Assembly: GCF_021764745.1 (NCBI RefSeq) | Contig: NZ_JAETXX010000002.1 | Location: forward strand, 62,001-126,000 | Reading direction: 5' to 3' | Source: Joostella atrarenae | GTDB taxonomy: Bacteria > Bacteroidota > Bacteroidia > Flavobacteriales > Flavobacteriaceae | DNA length: 64,000 nucleotides | Shown here: in pieces, positions 42,105 to 52,132 of the stretch | Layout of the letters: the number at the start of each line of letters is the position of its first letter | Position numbering within the stretch: the stretch's first letter is position 1 | The notes under the pieces: model-generated | Told to the model about the DNA's origin: nothing | Databases searched by the model: none | Seen by the model: only the letters and a program-made list of their open reading frames with translations | Made by a program: the position numbers and the translations under genes

Positions 42105-43916
42105 TTAATATCCAGGATTTTGTGTTAAAGTAGGTTGTCCACTTTCATCGATACTTAAATCAATTTGCGCTTGTGGAATAGGGTAGTATTCACTTTTTCC
42201 AGGAATAAATTTCCCTCCACGAACATCAGTAGTAATACTACCTTGATATGCAAAGTAAGCATTTAAGGTTTTTTCAGCTGTTCCCCAACGTACTAAATCG
42301 AAGAAGCGGTGTCCTTCCATAGCTAATTCTAATTTTCTTTCGAAATAAATAGCTTTAAGAGCGTCTTCTTTTGATCCGAATTGCGCCATTGTATAGTCGC
42401 TAATATTGTAATTAGCAGCGTATGTATTTGGATCGAATCCAGCAAGAGGATCACTTTCATCAATATATTCTTTTAAGAACCCATCTGGATTGGCAGCTCT
42501 TTCTCTTACTCGGTTTACATACCCCATAGCAACAGAAAGGCTTCCAGTTTGTGCTTCTGCTTCTGCAGCCATTAGTAGTACATCAGCAAAACGAATAATA
42601 TGAACATTAATAGCTGTTCCAGGAGCCCAAGATGTCTGATCAGCATATAAATCTTGTGTTGCTTGCCAATAAATGTTTTTCTTAGGAGCATAAGGTCCAC
42701 CATAAGCTTGATCTCTTACCCATGCAGCACCAGGATGATCTCCCCAATCATGAAAAGGAACACCTCTACGTCCAGCCGTCCAATCTAATCTAGGATCTAG
42801 CGATCCTGTGTATGGAGTAAAGCTTTCATTAGCGCCAATCCCCATATCATTTTTAACCGGATTCTGATTAAAATTATCTAAATCTGGTAATCCAGTAGTT
42901 TCATCAGTTTTATAAGAGTTTACGAGGTCTTGTGTAGGTTGTAAAAATCCGCAACATCTAAATGGACTGTTGTATGGAAAGTTTAATTTACCACCTTGAT
43001 TGGAGTTGGTAATGTTACCAGTCCCATCATTAGCAACCATTTGAATGTCAAACACTGTCTCTGCATTGTTCTCTGTAGCAGCGTCAAAATTATCTTTAAA
43101 ATTGGCTACTAGATCGTACTTAACTCCGCCAGAATTTACACCCATGTTTATTACATCAGTAAAAATAGCTTTAGCTTCTGTAAATTTCTTCTGATAAAGA
43201 TATGCTTTCCCTAAATATGCAGCTGCCGCCCATTTATTTGCTCTTGCAAACTCTCCTTGCGTTGCAGGTAAGTTATCGTAAGCAAATTGAAAGTCAGCTT
43301 CAATCATAGGCCAGATATCTTGATCATTCGGTTGCTTTGGATTTTCTGTAGTTTCATCTATCCAAGGAACCATATTGAACATTTTTTTAAGTTCAAAATA
43401 ATAATGACCTCTTAAAAAACGTGCTTGTCCAGCTAGGTTTTTTCTATCAGCATCAGAAATATCATCTGCAGCATTTATGAGTTTTAAAGTATTATTACAT
43501 CTAGTAACTCCTTCATAAGAAGCATTCCATTTTGAATTAAAGAATCCATTAGAAGGGTCAGAGGTAAACTTTGCTATAGGGTCGATGGCGGATTGATCCC
43601 CTCCAAAACTTCCTTTACTAGCAGTACCTCCAGCAACAGCTCCGTAGATCCAATTATCAGGAGCGGCTTCCCATGGATTTCCTCCTCCAAGAGAACCGTC
43701 ATTTCTTTGTCCATCTAATGCCCCGTATGCTCCAATTAGAAGCTTTTCAATACCAGGCTGATTTGCAACAACATCTTCACTAAGTGCACCCAATGCAGGT
43801 TGGTCTAGAAAACTATCTGCGCATGAGCCAAAAAGCATGAGGAGTGTAATAATAGGTGCGTAGATGCGTCCTATCTCTTTTATAACTTTCATATATATAA
43901 ATTTTTTAGATTTCAT
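42105..43916 (-). CDS. SusD/RagB-type nutrient-binding lipoprotein
   Basis: A 603-residue outer-membrane surface lipoprotein that caps a SusC-type transporter. The signal ends in a lipobox (LLMLFGSC), followed by CADSFLDQPALGALSED, the standard SusD beginning. TPR-like helices carry FLRGHYYFELKKMFNMVPW and KWAAAAYLGKAYLYQKKFTEAKAIF; the C-terminus has ADVLLMAAEAEAQTG and FFDLVRWG. The ATG at 43916 lies 2 nt after the susC stop. The ATG at 43892 (MKVIKEIGRIY) is a possible shorter start. It is coupled to susC; its ligand is unknown. Confidence 0.95.
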   Translation of the reverse strand: MKSKKFIYMKVIKEIGRIYAPIITLLMLFGSCADSFLDQPALGALSEDVVANQPGIEKLLIGAYGALDGQRNDGSLGGGNPWEAAPDNWIYGAVAGGTASKGSFGGDQSAIDPIAKFTSDPSNGFFNSKWNASYEGVTRCNNTLKLINAADDISDADRKNLAGQARFLRGHYYFELKKMFNMVPWIDETTENPKQPNDQDIWPMIEADFQFAYDNLPATQGEFARANKWAAAAYLGKAYLYQKKFTEAKAIFTDVINMGVNSGGVKYDLVANFKDNFDAATENNAETVFDIQMVANDGTGNITNSNQGGKLNFPYNSPFRCCGFLQPTQDLVNSYKTDETTGLPDLDNFNQNPVKNDMGIGANESFTPYTGSLDPRLDWTAGRRGVPFHDWGDHPGAAWVRDQAYGGPYAPKKNIYWQATQDLYADQTSWAPGTAINVHIIRFADVLLMAAEAEAQTGSLSVAMGYVNRVRERAANPDGFLKEYIDESDPLAGFDPNTYAANYNISDYTMAQFGSKEDALKAIYFERKLELAMEGHRFFDLVRWGTAEKTLNAYFAYQGSITTDVRGGKFIPGKSEYYPIPQAQIDLSIDESGQPTLTQNPGY

Positions 43917-43918
43917 GA

Positions 43919-46900
43919 TTAAAATATTACGTTAAGACCTAATAAAAGTTGTCTTTGATTAGGGTAAGCCCCTTCATCAATACCAAAATTCACCGTACCT
44001 CCAGAAATCTCAGGATCCAATCCAGAATAATTTGTAATGGTAAAGGCATTTACAACTTGCGTGTATAACCTTAGCTTAGTGATATTCATTTTCTCTAACA
44101 GCGAAGAAGGTAATGTATATCCTAATTGGATTTGACGTGCTCTTAAATAAGAACCATCTTCAACGAAGTATGAATTAGGAACACCAGCTGTACTAAATGA
44201 ACCTGTAGTTTCCTGAATAGGAGCAGATGCATTTGTATTTTGCGGCGTCCAAGAGTCGTATAAAGCTGTTTTACTTTTAGCTCCTTGGAAAGAACTGTTG
44301 AAGTCTGTCCACCAACGTACATTGTTCCATATATCATTTCCGTGTGACCCATATAAAAACATACTAAAATCTAAGTTTTTATAGATAAGTTCGATGTTAA
44401 TACCGTATGTAAAATCTGGATTTGGATTTCCGATAAATGTACGGTCATCTTTGTTCACAATATTATCACCATTAATATCAGCATATCTAAATCTACCAAC
44501 CGCAACATCGTTTTGGTAATTTGTATCTGGATTTCCAGTAGCAGCTACTGCAGCTGCATTAGCTTGATCTATTTCGTCTTGTGTATCCCAGAAACCTTCA
44601 ATTTGGTATCCAAAAAATTGACTTACAGAATGTCCTACTTGGTTTCTTATAAGGTTGTTCCCAGGAAAACGCCGACTTTCTCTGTCAAAATAGTTTTGAC
44701 CATCAGATACTTTTGTGATTTCGTTATCATAAGTAGTGAGTGTAAAAGAAGTATTTAATCTAAGTTCATTACCGATTTTAAAATAGGTAGATAAATCTAA
44801 ATCAAAACCACTATTTGTCATTTCAGCAACATTTGCAAAAGGAACCGTTGCGGAACCAACTGTACCTGGTAAATCAGGATTGTATAAAAGGTCTTCGATA
44901 TCTTTTCTATAATAGTCAGCAGTAAGTTGAACAGTATTATTGAATAAAGTTAAATCGATACCGATATTTGAATTGATATTTTTCTCCCATCCAGCGTTTG
45001 GATTACCAATTCTAGATTGTTGGAATCCTTCAGCAATAGAACCATTACTTCCTGAGATAGGGTAGTAAGAAGTTCTATTATTCCCACCAAAAGTAGTAAA
45101 TGCATTCTCTGGAGCAACGTTAAGCTGATTCCCCATAATACCGTAACCTCCTCTAATTTTGAAATCATTTAACCAGTTACTTTCTGGGAAGAAATTTTCA
45201 TTTGTAACATTCCATCCAGCACTTACTGCAGGGAACCATCCGTATTGGTCGTTTAAGAATCTAGACGATCCATCACGACGAATCGTACCACTTATTAAAT
45301 AGCGGTCATCAAAATTATAATCTACTCTACTAAAGAAAGAAGATAAGGCATCTGCATATTTAAAACTATAGTTAGTTTGCGTACCCGAACCTGTAGTTAA
45401 TGTTACGTAATCTGGATCAAAAGAGAAATAGTCTAACATTGTTCCACCAACTTCTCTTCCTTTATTCTGATAGGCCTCTGTACCTACTAAAACAGTTAGA
45501 TTGTGTTTGTCATTGAAACTGTTTTGATACTTAACAGTGTTTGTCCATGTCCAGTTGAAATTCGTTGCTGCAGCTTCTGTGTATGAGTTCGTTGGATTAT
45601 TTTCAGCATTTTCATATTCAGGAAACTGAAAAGAATTAAAGCTATTAGAATAATACTGTCCTCCAAAACTAGTTCTAAAAGTAAAATGCTTTAGAAAGTC
45701 TATTTCAGCAAAGATATTTCCGAAAACTCTAGAAGAGACACCTCTATTATTTTTAATTCTATCTTGAATTGCAACAGGGTTTCTAGCATTACCTAATTCT
45801 TGTCCAAAAGAACCTGCAAAATTACCCATAATATCATAAACAGGTATAATTGGTTGTTGTCTAAAGGCCATACCGATAGCACTTCCTTCTGTTAGCGCAT
45901 CAATTTGTGGATTGTCACGAATGGTAAAACTCATGTTTTCTCCAATTCTTACATTTTCTCCTAAATTATACGTTGCGTTGGCACGAATCGTATATCTTTT
46001 TAGATATGTATTTTCTAAAGTACCTTCTTGATCAAAATAGTTTAAAGAGAATAAGTAGCTTCCTTTATCGGTACCATTACTAACAGATAAGTTATGACTG
46101 GTAATACTAGCTGGGCTAAATATTTCTTGGAACCAATTTGTACCTTCTTTATTAGCTTCTACGATACGATAAAAATTACCTAAATCATCAGAATTTGTAT
46201 AATTAGGATTTACATTGTAAAGCGATTCATCTACACTATTAACTCCTTCAGGAGCAATATAGTTTGGTAATACAGGATTTGCACCGTTTCCGTATTGAGC
46301 GCTAGAAGGAGCTTTTCCTGGATTTGTGTTACGCTGCGCTTGGAAATTTAACTCAGCCATTTCTTGTGGGTTAAGAATATTCCAAGGGTTTCCTTTTTGC
46401 ACCAATTGCATTCCGTAATAGGTGTCGTAAGTAACCTTCATTTTTCCCTTACCTTTTTTAGTAGTAATAATAATTACACCATTAGCGGCACGAGAGCCAT
46501 AAATAGAAGCAGAAGCAGCATCTTTTAGTACTTGCATTGTTTCTACATCATTTGGGTTTAAATCACCAATACCATCAGTAGGAATTCCATCTACAACATA
46601 TAGAGGTGTATTATTACCAAAAGTATTTGCACCACGAATTTTTACTTGAGGAGCTTCCCCTGGTTGTCCACCACCAGTAATGGTAACCCCAGAAACTCTA
46701 CCTTGAAGCTGACTTGTAACTTCGGCAGTGGGTTGTTGTACTAGTTCATCTGTTTTAACAACAGAAATAGCACCTGTTAAATCTTGTTTACGTTGCGTAC
46801 CGTAACCAACCACCACAATTTCATCAAGTGCAGTAACATCTTGAGAAAGTGTAGCATTAATAGTTGTTTGTCCATCTACAGGGATTTCTTTATTCTGAAA

Positions 46901-47179
46901 CCCTATGTAGGAAAAAGTAAGAGTAGCATCACTACTTACAGTAATAGAATAGTTTCCATCAAAGTCTGTAGTGGTACCATTGGTACTTCCTTTTTCGATG
47001 ACGTTAGCTCCAGGAATTGGTGTTCCTGTTTCTGCATCGATAACAGTACCTGTAACTTGTTGTTGATCTTCTGATTTTTCATCAATCAGGTTCCCTTTGT
47101 TAGCATAAATACTTACACTGAAGAGCATGAGTATTAAAGGGAAAAATAGCTTTTTGAAAGTTGTCAAATAGTTTTTCAC
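43919..47179 (-). CDS. SusC/RagA-type TonB-dependent outer-membrane transporter
   Basis: A 1086-residue barrel receptor. After a signal peptide (to about 26), a carboxypeptidase-regulatory-like domain (VTGTVIDAETGTPIPGANV, about 42-60) is followed by the TonB-box segment DEIVVVGYGTQRKQDLTGAI, the plug (QLQGRVSGVTI... TPLYVVDGIPTDGIGDLNP) and a 22-strand-type barrel ending LLLGLNVIF. It forms a transport pair with the SusD protein downstream and uses TonB-ExbBD energy. No glycosidase, anti-sigma or regulator gene is near, so the substrate cannot be guessed. Confidence 0.96.
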   Translation of the reverse strand: MKNYLTTFKKLFFPLILMLFSVSIYANKGNLIDEKSEDQQQVTGTVIDAETGTPIPGANVIEKGSTNGTTTDFDGNYSITVSSDATLTFSYIGFQNKEIPVDGQTTINATLSQDVTALDEIVVVGYGTQRKQDLTGAISVVKTDELVQQPTAEVTSQLQGRVSGVTITGGGQPGEAPQVKIRGANTFGNNTPLYVVDGIPTDGIGDLNPNDVETMQVLKDAASASIYGSRAANGVIIITTKKGKGKMKVTYDTYYGMQLVQKGNPWNILNPQEMAELNFQAQRNTNPGKAPSSAQYGNGANPVLPNYIAPEGVNSVDESLYNVNPNYTNSDDLGNFYRIVEANKEGTNWFQEIFSPASITSHNLSVSNGTDKGSYLFSLNYFDQEGTLENTYLKRYTIRANATYNLGENVRIGENMSFTIRDNPQIDALTEGSAIGMAFRQQPIIPVYDIMGNFAGSFGQELGNARNPVAIQDRIKNNRGVSSRVFGNIFAEIDFLKHFTFRTSFGGQYYSNSFNSFQFPEYENAENNPTNSYTEAAATNFNWTWTNTVKYQNSFNDKHNLTVLVGTEAYQNKGREVGGTMLDYFSFDPDYVTLTTGSGTQTNYSFKYADALSSFFSRVDYNFDDRYLISGTIRRDGSSRFLNDQYGWFPAVSAGWNVTNENFFPESNWLNDFKIRGGYGIMGNQLNVAPENAFTTFGGNNRTSYYPISGSNGSIAEGFQQSRIGNPNAGWEKNINSNIGIDLTLFNNTVQLTADYYRKDIEDLLYNPDLPGTVGSATVPFANVAEMTNSGFDLDLSTYFKIGNELRLNTSFTLTTYDNEITKVSDGQNYFDRESRRFPGNNLIRNQVGHSVSQFFGYQIEGFWDTQDEIDQANAAAVAATGNPDTNYQNDVAVGRFRYADINGDNIVNKDDRTFIGNPNPDFTYGINIELIYKNLDFSMFLYGSHGNDIWNNVRWWTDFNSSFQGAKSKTALYDSWTPQNTNASAPIQETTGSFSTAGVPNSYFVEDGSYLRARQIQLGYTLPSSLLEKMNITKLRLYTQVVNAFTITNYSGLDPEISGGTVNFGIDEGAYPNQRQLLLGLNVIF

Positions 47180-47478
47180 ACATTTAATTTTGGTTAAACA
47201 ATAGTTAGTTTTATTATGTTAATTAAATCATAATATGGATAAATGTAGCTAAAAAATATTCATTTTGTAAAAATTTTATGTGATATTTTATCAAATTAAT
47301 GATTAGTGGTATTGATAATTAGCAATGTTTCAATGGAAAATTTTCGTACGTAAATTTTCTGCTAAGTATTAATGAAATATTAATAGAAAATTAATGAAAC
47401 ACTATTTGATAAATTTTAAAGATGATTGTATTGATCGCTATTAGTATCTTTAATGATTTTATAATAAATAATTAGTTT
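47180..47478. other. Intergenic region between susC and DUF72 gene
   Basis: About 300 bp of AT-rich sequence between divergent genes. A TACATTTA near-match to the -7 box lies on the reverse strand upstream of susC, and TATCTTTA on the forward strand before the DUF72 gene. Neither is an exact match. I see no ORF, hairpin or repeat. Confidence 0.4.
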
Positions 47479-48375
47479 ATGAAGTTTGGTAAAGTAGAAA
47501 ATCCTGAAAACGTAGATTTTAGTCTAAAAGAAGATCACCCTAAAACGGCGATAACGTTATCCAAAAACCGCATAAATAATACTGCTGTAAATGTGCATGT
47601 TGGATGTGCAAAATGGAATAAGCAAGATCTTAAGAATTTTTATCCTCGTGGAACAAAAGATGAGCTTATTTATTATGCAACACAGTTTAATTCTATTGAA
47701 ATGAACTCTACATTTTATAGGAATTTCCCAATAGCACAATTTGAGAAGTGGCATGATAAAGTCCCGGCTGACTTTAAGTTTTTCCCTAAAGTGAATCAGA
47801 TGGTGAGTCACATGAAAAGATTGATTGATTTTGAGAGGTATTTACCTGAATATTTGGATGGTGTTGTTCATTTTAAAGAAAAGTTAGGAACGATATTTTT
47901 ACAAATGCATAATAACTTTGGACCAAAGAATTTTGATAGAGTAGTGTCGTTTATTGAATATTGGCCAAAAGAGCTGCCATTAGCGGTTGAGTTTAGGCAT
48001 ACAGATTGGTTTAATGATGAAGTAGTTGCAAATGAATTGTATAGCTTATTAGAGGAAAACAATGTTGCAAATGTATTGGTTGATACTGCGGGAAGAAGAG
48101 ATTTAATGCATATGAGATTAACAAATAATGAAGCATTTATAAGATATGTTGGAGCCAATCATCCAAGTGATTATGACCGATTGGATAGTTGGGTACAAAG
48201 ATTAAAGAAATGGCAATCGGAGGGATTGTCTAATATTAACTTTTTTGTACATCAGAACTTAGAAGAGGCATCTCCTTTATTATCAGCATATTTTATCAAA
48301 AAGCTTAATAAAGAGTTGGGCACAGAATTAATTATTCCAAAAACAAAAGACGATGCGCTGCCAACTCTATTCTAA
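47479..48375 (+). CDS. DUF72 family TIM-barrel-like protein
   Basis: A 298-residue DUF72 protein. Family features are HVGCAKWNKQDLKNFYPRG (about 41-59), YATQFNSIEMNSTFYRNF, the FFPKVNQMVSH strand, and the GTIFLQMHNNFGPKNF and FEVEFRHTDWFND elements, with VDTAGRRDLMHMRLT where others have the substrate-facing strand. Function unknown. It converges on the MscS gene with 8 nt between stops. Confidence 0.9.
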   Translation: MKFGKVENPENVDFSLKEDHPKTAITLSKNRINNTAVNVHVGCAKWNKQDLKNFYPRGTKDELIYYATQFNSIEMNSTFYRNFPIAQFEKWHDKVPADFKFFPKVNQMVSHMKRLIDFERYLPEYLDGVVHFKEKLGTIFLQMHNNFGPKNFDRVVSFIEYWPKELPLAVEFRHTDWFNDEVVANELYSLLEENNVANVLVDTAGRRDLMHMRLTNNEAFIRYVGANHPSDYDRLDSWVQRLKKWQSEGLSNINFFVHQNLEEASPLLSAYFIKKLNKELGTELIIPKTKDDALPTLF

Positions 48376-48383
48376 GTTTAGAA

Positions 48384-49682
48384 TTACTTATTTACTTTGT
48401 TATCAAATCCTGTAAACCTATTAATATCAGAACCAGAAGGAGCTTCAAAAATCTCTAAGTCGAAATGAGGAACTGCTGCTATGATGTGCTCAAAAATATC
48501 GGCCATTATGCGCTCATAGTTTTCCCATCTTTTATCACTAGAAAAGACATATATCTCAATAGGAATTCCTTGCGGAGTAGGAGCTAGATGGCGTGCCATC
48601 ATAAGCATATCTTTATTAGTAGCAGAATGATTCTGCAAGTATAAATCGCAGTACTTTCTAAAGATTCCAAGATTGGTTTGATTTCTTCCGTTAACGATAT
48701 TTTGTTCTTTATCGTAACCTTGATCTTTATTGAACTTATTGATATCTTTTTGACGATGGTCTATATATTGTTTTATAGCTTGAATACTGTTATATTTTTC
48801 AAGGTCTTCAGAAGTAAGAAACTTAACGCTAGAAGCCTTTAAGAAGATAGCTCTTTTTATACGTCTACCGCCACTTTCTTGCATACCTCTCCAGTTTTTA
48901 AAGGAGTCGGATATAAGCGCATAAGTTGGAATTGTGGTAATAGTATAATCAAAATTCCTAACTTTTACAGTAGCAAGGTTTATTTCGACAACATCACCAT
49001 CTGCATCATATTTTTCCATTGTAATCCAGTCTCCAATACGAACCATGTCGTTAGCTGAAGTTTGGATACTCGCTACAAAACCTAATATAGTATCTCGAAA
49101 TATTAATAGTAAAATAGCAGAAGCGGCTCCTAATGTAGTTAAGAATTTTGCTATTGAAAGTCCTGTTAATTCAGAAAAAATAAAAAGTAAACCAAAGAAC
49201 CAAATAAAAATAATGACTACTTGTGCATAGCTATCCAAAGGTTTGTCATAAAAACGATCTGTAGTCCTAAGATAATTCTTTGTAGTTCTTACAATACTTC
49301 GCAATATAAAAACTACTAATAATATTAAGTATATATCTGTAGCTTTAGTAAAGAAAACTAGCAGCCCATGATAGTCTGTAAACACATAGGGAATTACATT
49401 CTTAATAAATATAAAGGGAGCTATGTGTGCGATGTATTTAGGGAAGTTACTTTTTACCAAGAAATCATCAAAAGTAGTTTTACTTTTATTGGTAAATGCT
49501 AAAAAGAATTTTACCACAAAAGTTCTAATGATAATATCAAGTAAATAAACTATAGCTGTAACGACTAAAATATTTGCGATCAGATTTAGCTTTTGGGCGG
49601 TACCAATAGCATAATCATGGTCTATTAACCAGTCGTGGATATAGCAACTTAAGCGAGATATTAATTCTTGATTTTCTTCCAT
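48384..49682 (-). CDS. MscS-family mechanosensitive channel
   Basis: A 432-residue membrane protein with five N-terminal helices. The pore-lining helix (TGLSIAKFLTTLGAASAILLLIF, about 168-190) leads into RDTILGFVASIQTSANDMVRIGDWI, the conserved MscS beta-domain entry. The large cytoplasmic C-terminus with YALISDSFKNWRGMQESGGRRIKRAIF resembles the YbdG/MscM subgroup. It releases solutes under hypo-osmotic shock. It is transcribed downstream of the PBP1A gene, 56 nt away. Confidence 0.9.
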   Translation of the reverse strand: MEENQELISRLSCYIHDWLIDHDYAIGTAQKLNLIANILVVTAIVYLLDIIIRTFVVKFFLAFTNKSKTTFDDFLVKSNFPKYIAHIAPFIFIKNVIPYVFTDYHGLLVFFTKATDIYLILLVVFILRSIVRTTKNYLRTTDRFYDKPLDSYAQVVIIFIWFFGLLFIFSELTGLSIAKFLTTLGAASAILLLIFRDTILGFVASIQTSANDMVRIGDWITMEKYDADGDVVEINLATVKVRNFDYTITTIPTYALISDSFKNWRGMQESGGRRIKRAIFLKASSVKFLTSEDLEKYNSIQAIKQYIDHRQKDINKFNKDQGYDKEQNIVNGRNQTNLGIFRKYCDLYLQNHSATNKDMLMMARHLAPTPQGIPIEIYVFSSDKRWENYERIMADIFEHIIAAVPHFDLEIFEAPSGSDINRFTGFDNKVNK

Positions 49683-49738
49683 AGGAGATTTATATACGAT
49701 ACAAAGTTACTTTAAAAAATAGAGAGTAAATTTAATTA

Positions 49739-51988
49739 TTACCTAGTTTTAAACTTTTTACTTTTCTTTTTATTTGGATTAGAGAATAATCGCTTAAAAA
49801 AGCCATCTCGCTTTTCTGGATTACAGTCTAAACTTTCTAAAATTTCTTTTGAAGGAGTATCGAATTTAGCTTGTGTAATGGAACTTAATTTACTGTTGTT
49901 ATTCATTTTTTGCATCCATCTACCAAAAATAGGAAGTGCGGCATTTGCACCTTGTCCCATTGCAGTTGTTTTAAAACCAATTTGATGATTATCTAAACCG
50001 ACCCAAGTTACACTCACCAAATTTGGAGTGATACCAACAAACCAAGCATCTTTATTATTTTGTGTAGTTCCTGTTTTTCCAGCAATATCATTTTTTAATC
50101 CATAGCTATTTCGGAGTCTAGTGGCAGTACCGCTATTTATTGTAGACTTCATCATTTCCAGCATTACTTCTCTAGTTGTATCCGAGAATGCTTTCTCATT
50201 TTTATCCTCCCGTTTATTTTCCATCAGAATATTTCCTTTATCATCTTCAATTTTATTGATGAAAAATGGATTCGTAGGAACGCTATTATTAACGTATGTT
50301 GTGTAAGCTTTAGCCATTTCCATAAGGGTTACTTCTGCTGTTCCAAGTGCCAAAGAAGGAACCTCTGGAAGGGTAGTGGTAACTCCCATTTTCTGGGCTT
50401 GTAATATGGTATTTTTAATACCAGCTTTCTCCAATACTTTTACGGCAATGGTATTTATAGAATTACTCAAAGCATGCTGCATTGAATAATTCATATATTC
50501 CTCTTCGTCATCATTACCAGCATTTTTTGGTTCCCACCCTTTCATATTTTCGTATGCTACAGGTTCGACGGAAAAATAGGTGCAAGGGGAAATACCATTT
50601 TCTAGGGCGGCAGTATATACAATAGGTTTAAATGTAGATCCAACCTGTCTCTTACTTTGTATTACATGGTCATATTTAAAAAACTCATAATCAATCCCTC
50701 CGATCCATGATTTTAGTGCTCCATTTTTTGGATTAATAGCTACAAAACCACAATTAAGAAATTTTAAATAATGTTGAATACTATCTATTGTACTGAGATT
50801 TTCTTTTGAAATTCCTTCCCAATTAAATACAGAGACCTCTTTCTTTTTCTGAAGGGAGTCTATAATTTGGTCATCTTCTAAACCTTTAGCTTTAAGTTTT
50901 TTGTAAGCGATGTTTTTTTCAATTTCAGGTTTAAGAATAGCCTCATCAATTAACCAAGGAGCATTTTCACCATAACTATCTTCAAATTGATTTTGAAGTT
51001 TACTTAAATGCTCTTTTACAGACTCTTCAGCTAATTGCTGCATGTCATAGTTTATAGTAGTATAAATTTTAAGTCCGTCGGTATAAAAATTTATGGCTGT
51101 ATCCTTTTTTTCATTATAATCTTTAAGCCAATCTTTTAAGTAAAGACGTACTTGTTCTCTAAAATAAGGAGCAATCCCTTCATTGTAGCTATATTCTTGA
51201 ATAGATAGTTTTAAAGAATCTTTAATAAGTGTATCATAAGCTTCTTCGTTTATATATTCATAATTTTTCATCTGGCTCAATACAACATCTCTACGGAGTT
51301 TACTGCGCTCTGGAAATAACTTCGGATTGTAATAATAAGTAGCCTTTAAGGACCCAATTAGGGTAGCTGCTTCTGGAGTTGTTAAATTCGCAGTAGATTT
51401 ATTAAAGAAATGTTTTGAAGCACTTTCAATTCCATACGTATTATCGCTAAAAGGCACAGTATTTAAATAATGCAATAGAATCTCATCTTTAGAATAGACA
51501 TCTTCTAGTCTTTTTGCGATTATAGATTCTCGAAGTTTATGAACGATAATTCCTAAAGAACCAAGGTTTTTTCGGGGATATAAATTTTTTGCGAGTTGCT
51601 GTGTAATTGTACTTCCGCCACCAGAAGATTTATCTTGAAGCAATATAGATTTAAAGAATACACGTAGTAAACTTCTATTATCCACACCATTGTGCTCATA
51701 AAAACGAGCATCTTCTGTAGCTACCAACGCATTAATTAAGTTTTTTGGAATACTATCAAAAGGAATAGGTTGTCTGTCGTTTATATATATCTTTCCGAGT
51801 AATTGTCCGTCATCGGCTAGAATCTCTGTAGCTTGATCAAGTTTTAGATCCGATAATTCTTCTTCAGAAGGCATATGTCCCCAGGCGCCAAGGTATACAC
51901 TAATTACAAAAATTATGAAAAGAGCAATTATACTTCCAAAAGCAATTAATAGTTGCTTTTTATATTTTTTAAGGTAGGTTTTTATCAT
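49739..51988 (-). CDS. Penicillin-binding protein 1A
   Basis: A 749-residue bifunctional class A PBP. One N-terminal membrane helix is followed by the GT51 transglycosylase domain, with ATEDARFYEHNGVDNRSLLR carrying the catalytic Glu and KSSGGGSTITQQLAKNLY. The transpeptidase domain has the SxxK serine in QVGSTFKPIVY, SNSIN as the second motif and KTGTT as the third. A basic tail (NKKKSKKFKTR) closes it. I use the ATG at 51988 (MIKTYLKKYKK); the TTG at 52000 would only add four residues. It lies between the sigma factor terminator and the MscS gene. Confidence 0.95.
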   Translation of the reverse strand: MIKTYLKKYKKQLLIAFGSIIALFIIFVISVYLGAWGHMPSEEELSDLKLDQATEILADDGQLLGKIYINDRQPIPFDSIPKNLINALVATEDARFYEHNGVDNRSLLRVFFKSILLQDKSSGGGSTITQQLAKNLYPRKNLGSLGIIVHKLRESIIAKRLEDVYSKDEILLHYLNTVPFSDNTYGIESASKHFFNKSTANLTTPEAATLIGSLKATYYYNPKLFPERSKLRRDVVLSQMKNYEYINEEAYDTLIKDSLKLSIQEYSYNEGIAPYFREQVRLYLKDWLKDYNEKKDTAINFYTDGLKIYTTINYDMQQLAEESVKEHLSKLQNQFEDSYGENAPWLIDEAILKPEIEKNIAYKKLKAKGLEDDQIIDSLQKKKEVSVFNWEGISKENLSTIDSIQHYLKFLNCGFVAINPKNGALKSWIGGIDYEFFKYDHVIQSKRQVGSTFKPIVYTAALENGISPCTYFSVEPVAYENMKGWEPKNAGNDDEEEYMNYSMQHALSNSINTIAVKVLEKAGIKNTILQAQKMGVTTTLPEVPSLALGTAEVTLMEMAKAYTTYVNNSVPTNPFFINKIEDDKGNILMENKREDKNEKAFSDTTREVMLEMMKSTINSGTATRLRNSYGLKNDIAGKTGTTQNNKDAWFVGITPNLVSVTWVGLDNHQIGFKTTAMGQGANAALPIFGRWMQKMNNNSKLSSITQAKFDTPSKEILESLDCNPEKRDGFFKRLFSNPNKKKSKKFKTR

Positions 51989-52080
51989 AATAACAAACAA
52001 ACAAAAATATTAGTCAAAGTATGGTTAAAGGACTATTAAATCTGAATAGCCAAAATCATACAATCGTACTATTTATACGA

Positions 52081-52111
52081 AAAAAAATCCCGCTTGGATG
52101 AAGCGGGATTT
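52081..52111 (-). terminator. Terminator of the sigma factor gene
   Basis: AAATCCCGCTT (52085-52095) pairs with AAGCGGGATTT (52101-52111) around a 5-nt loop; the A run on the + strand gives the reverse-strand T-tract. Confidence 0.9.
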
Positions 52112-52132
52112 AATTATTATATAGATTAGGTA

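Noticed and set aside
44143-45168. Several reverse and forward frames inside susC
   Set aside because: Shadow frames in the high-identity barrel region; the susC frame is intact and fully explained.
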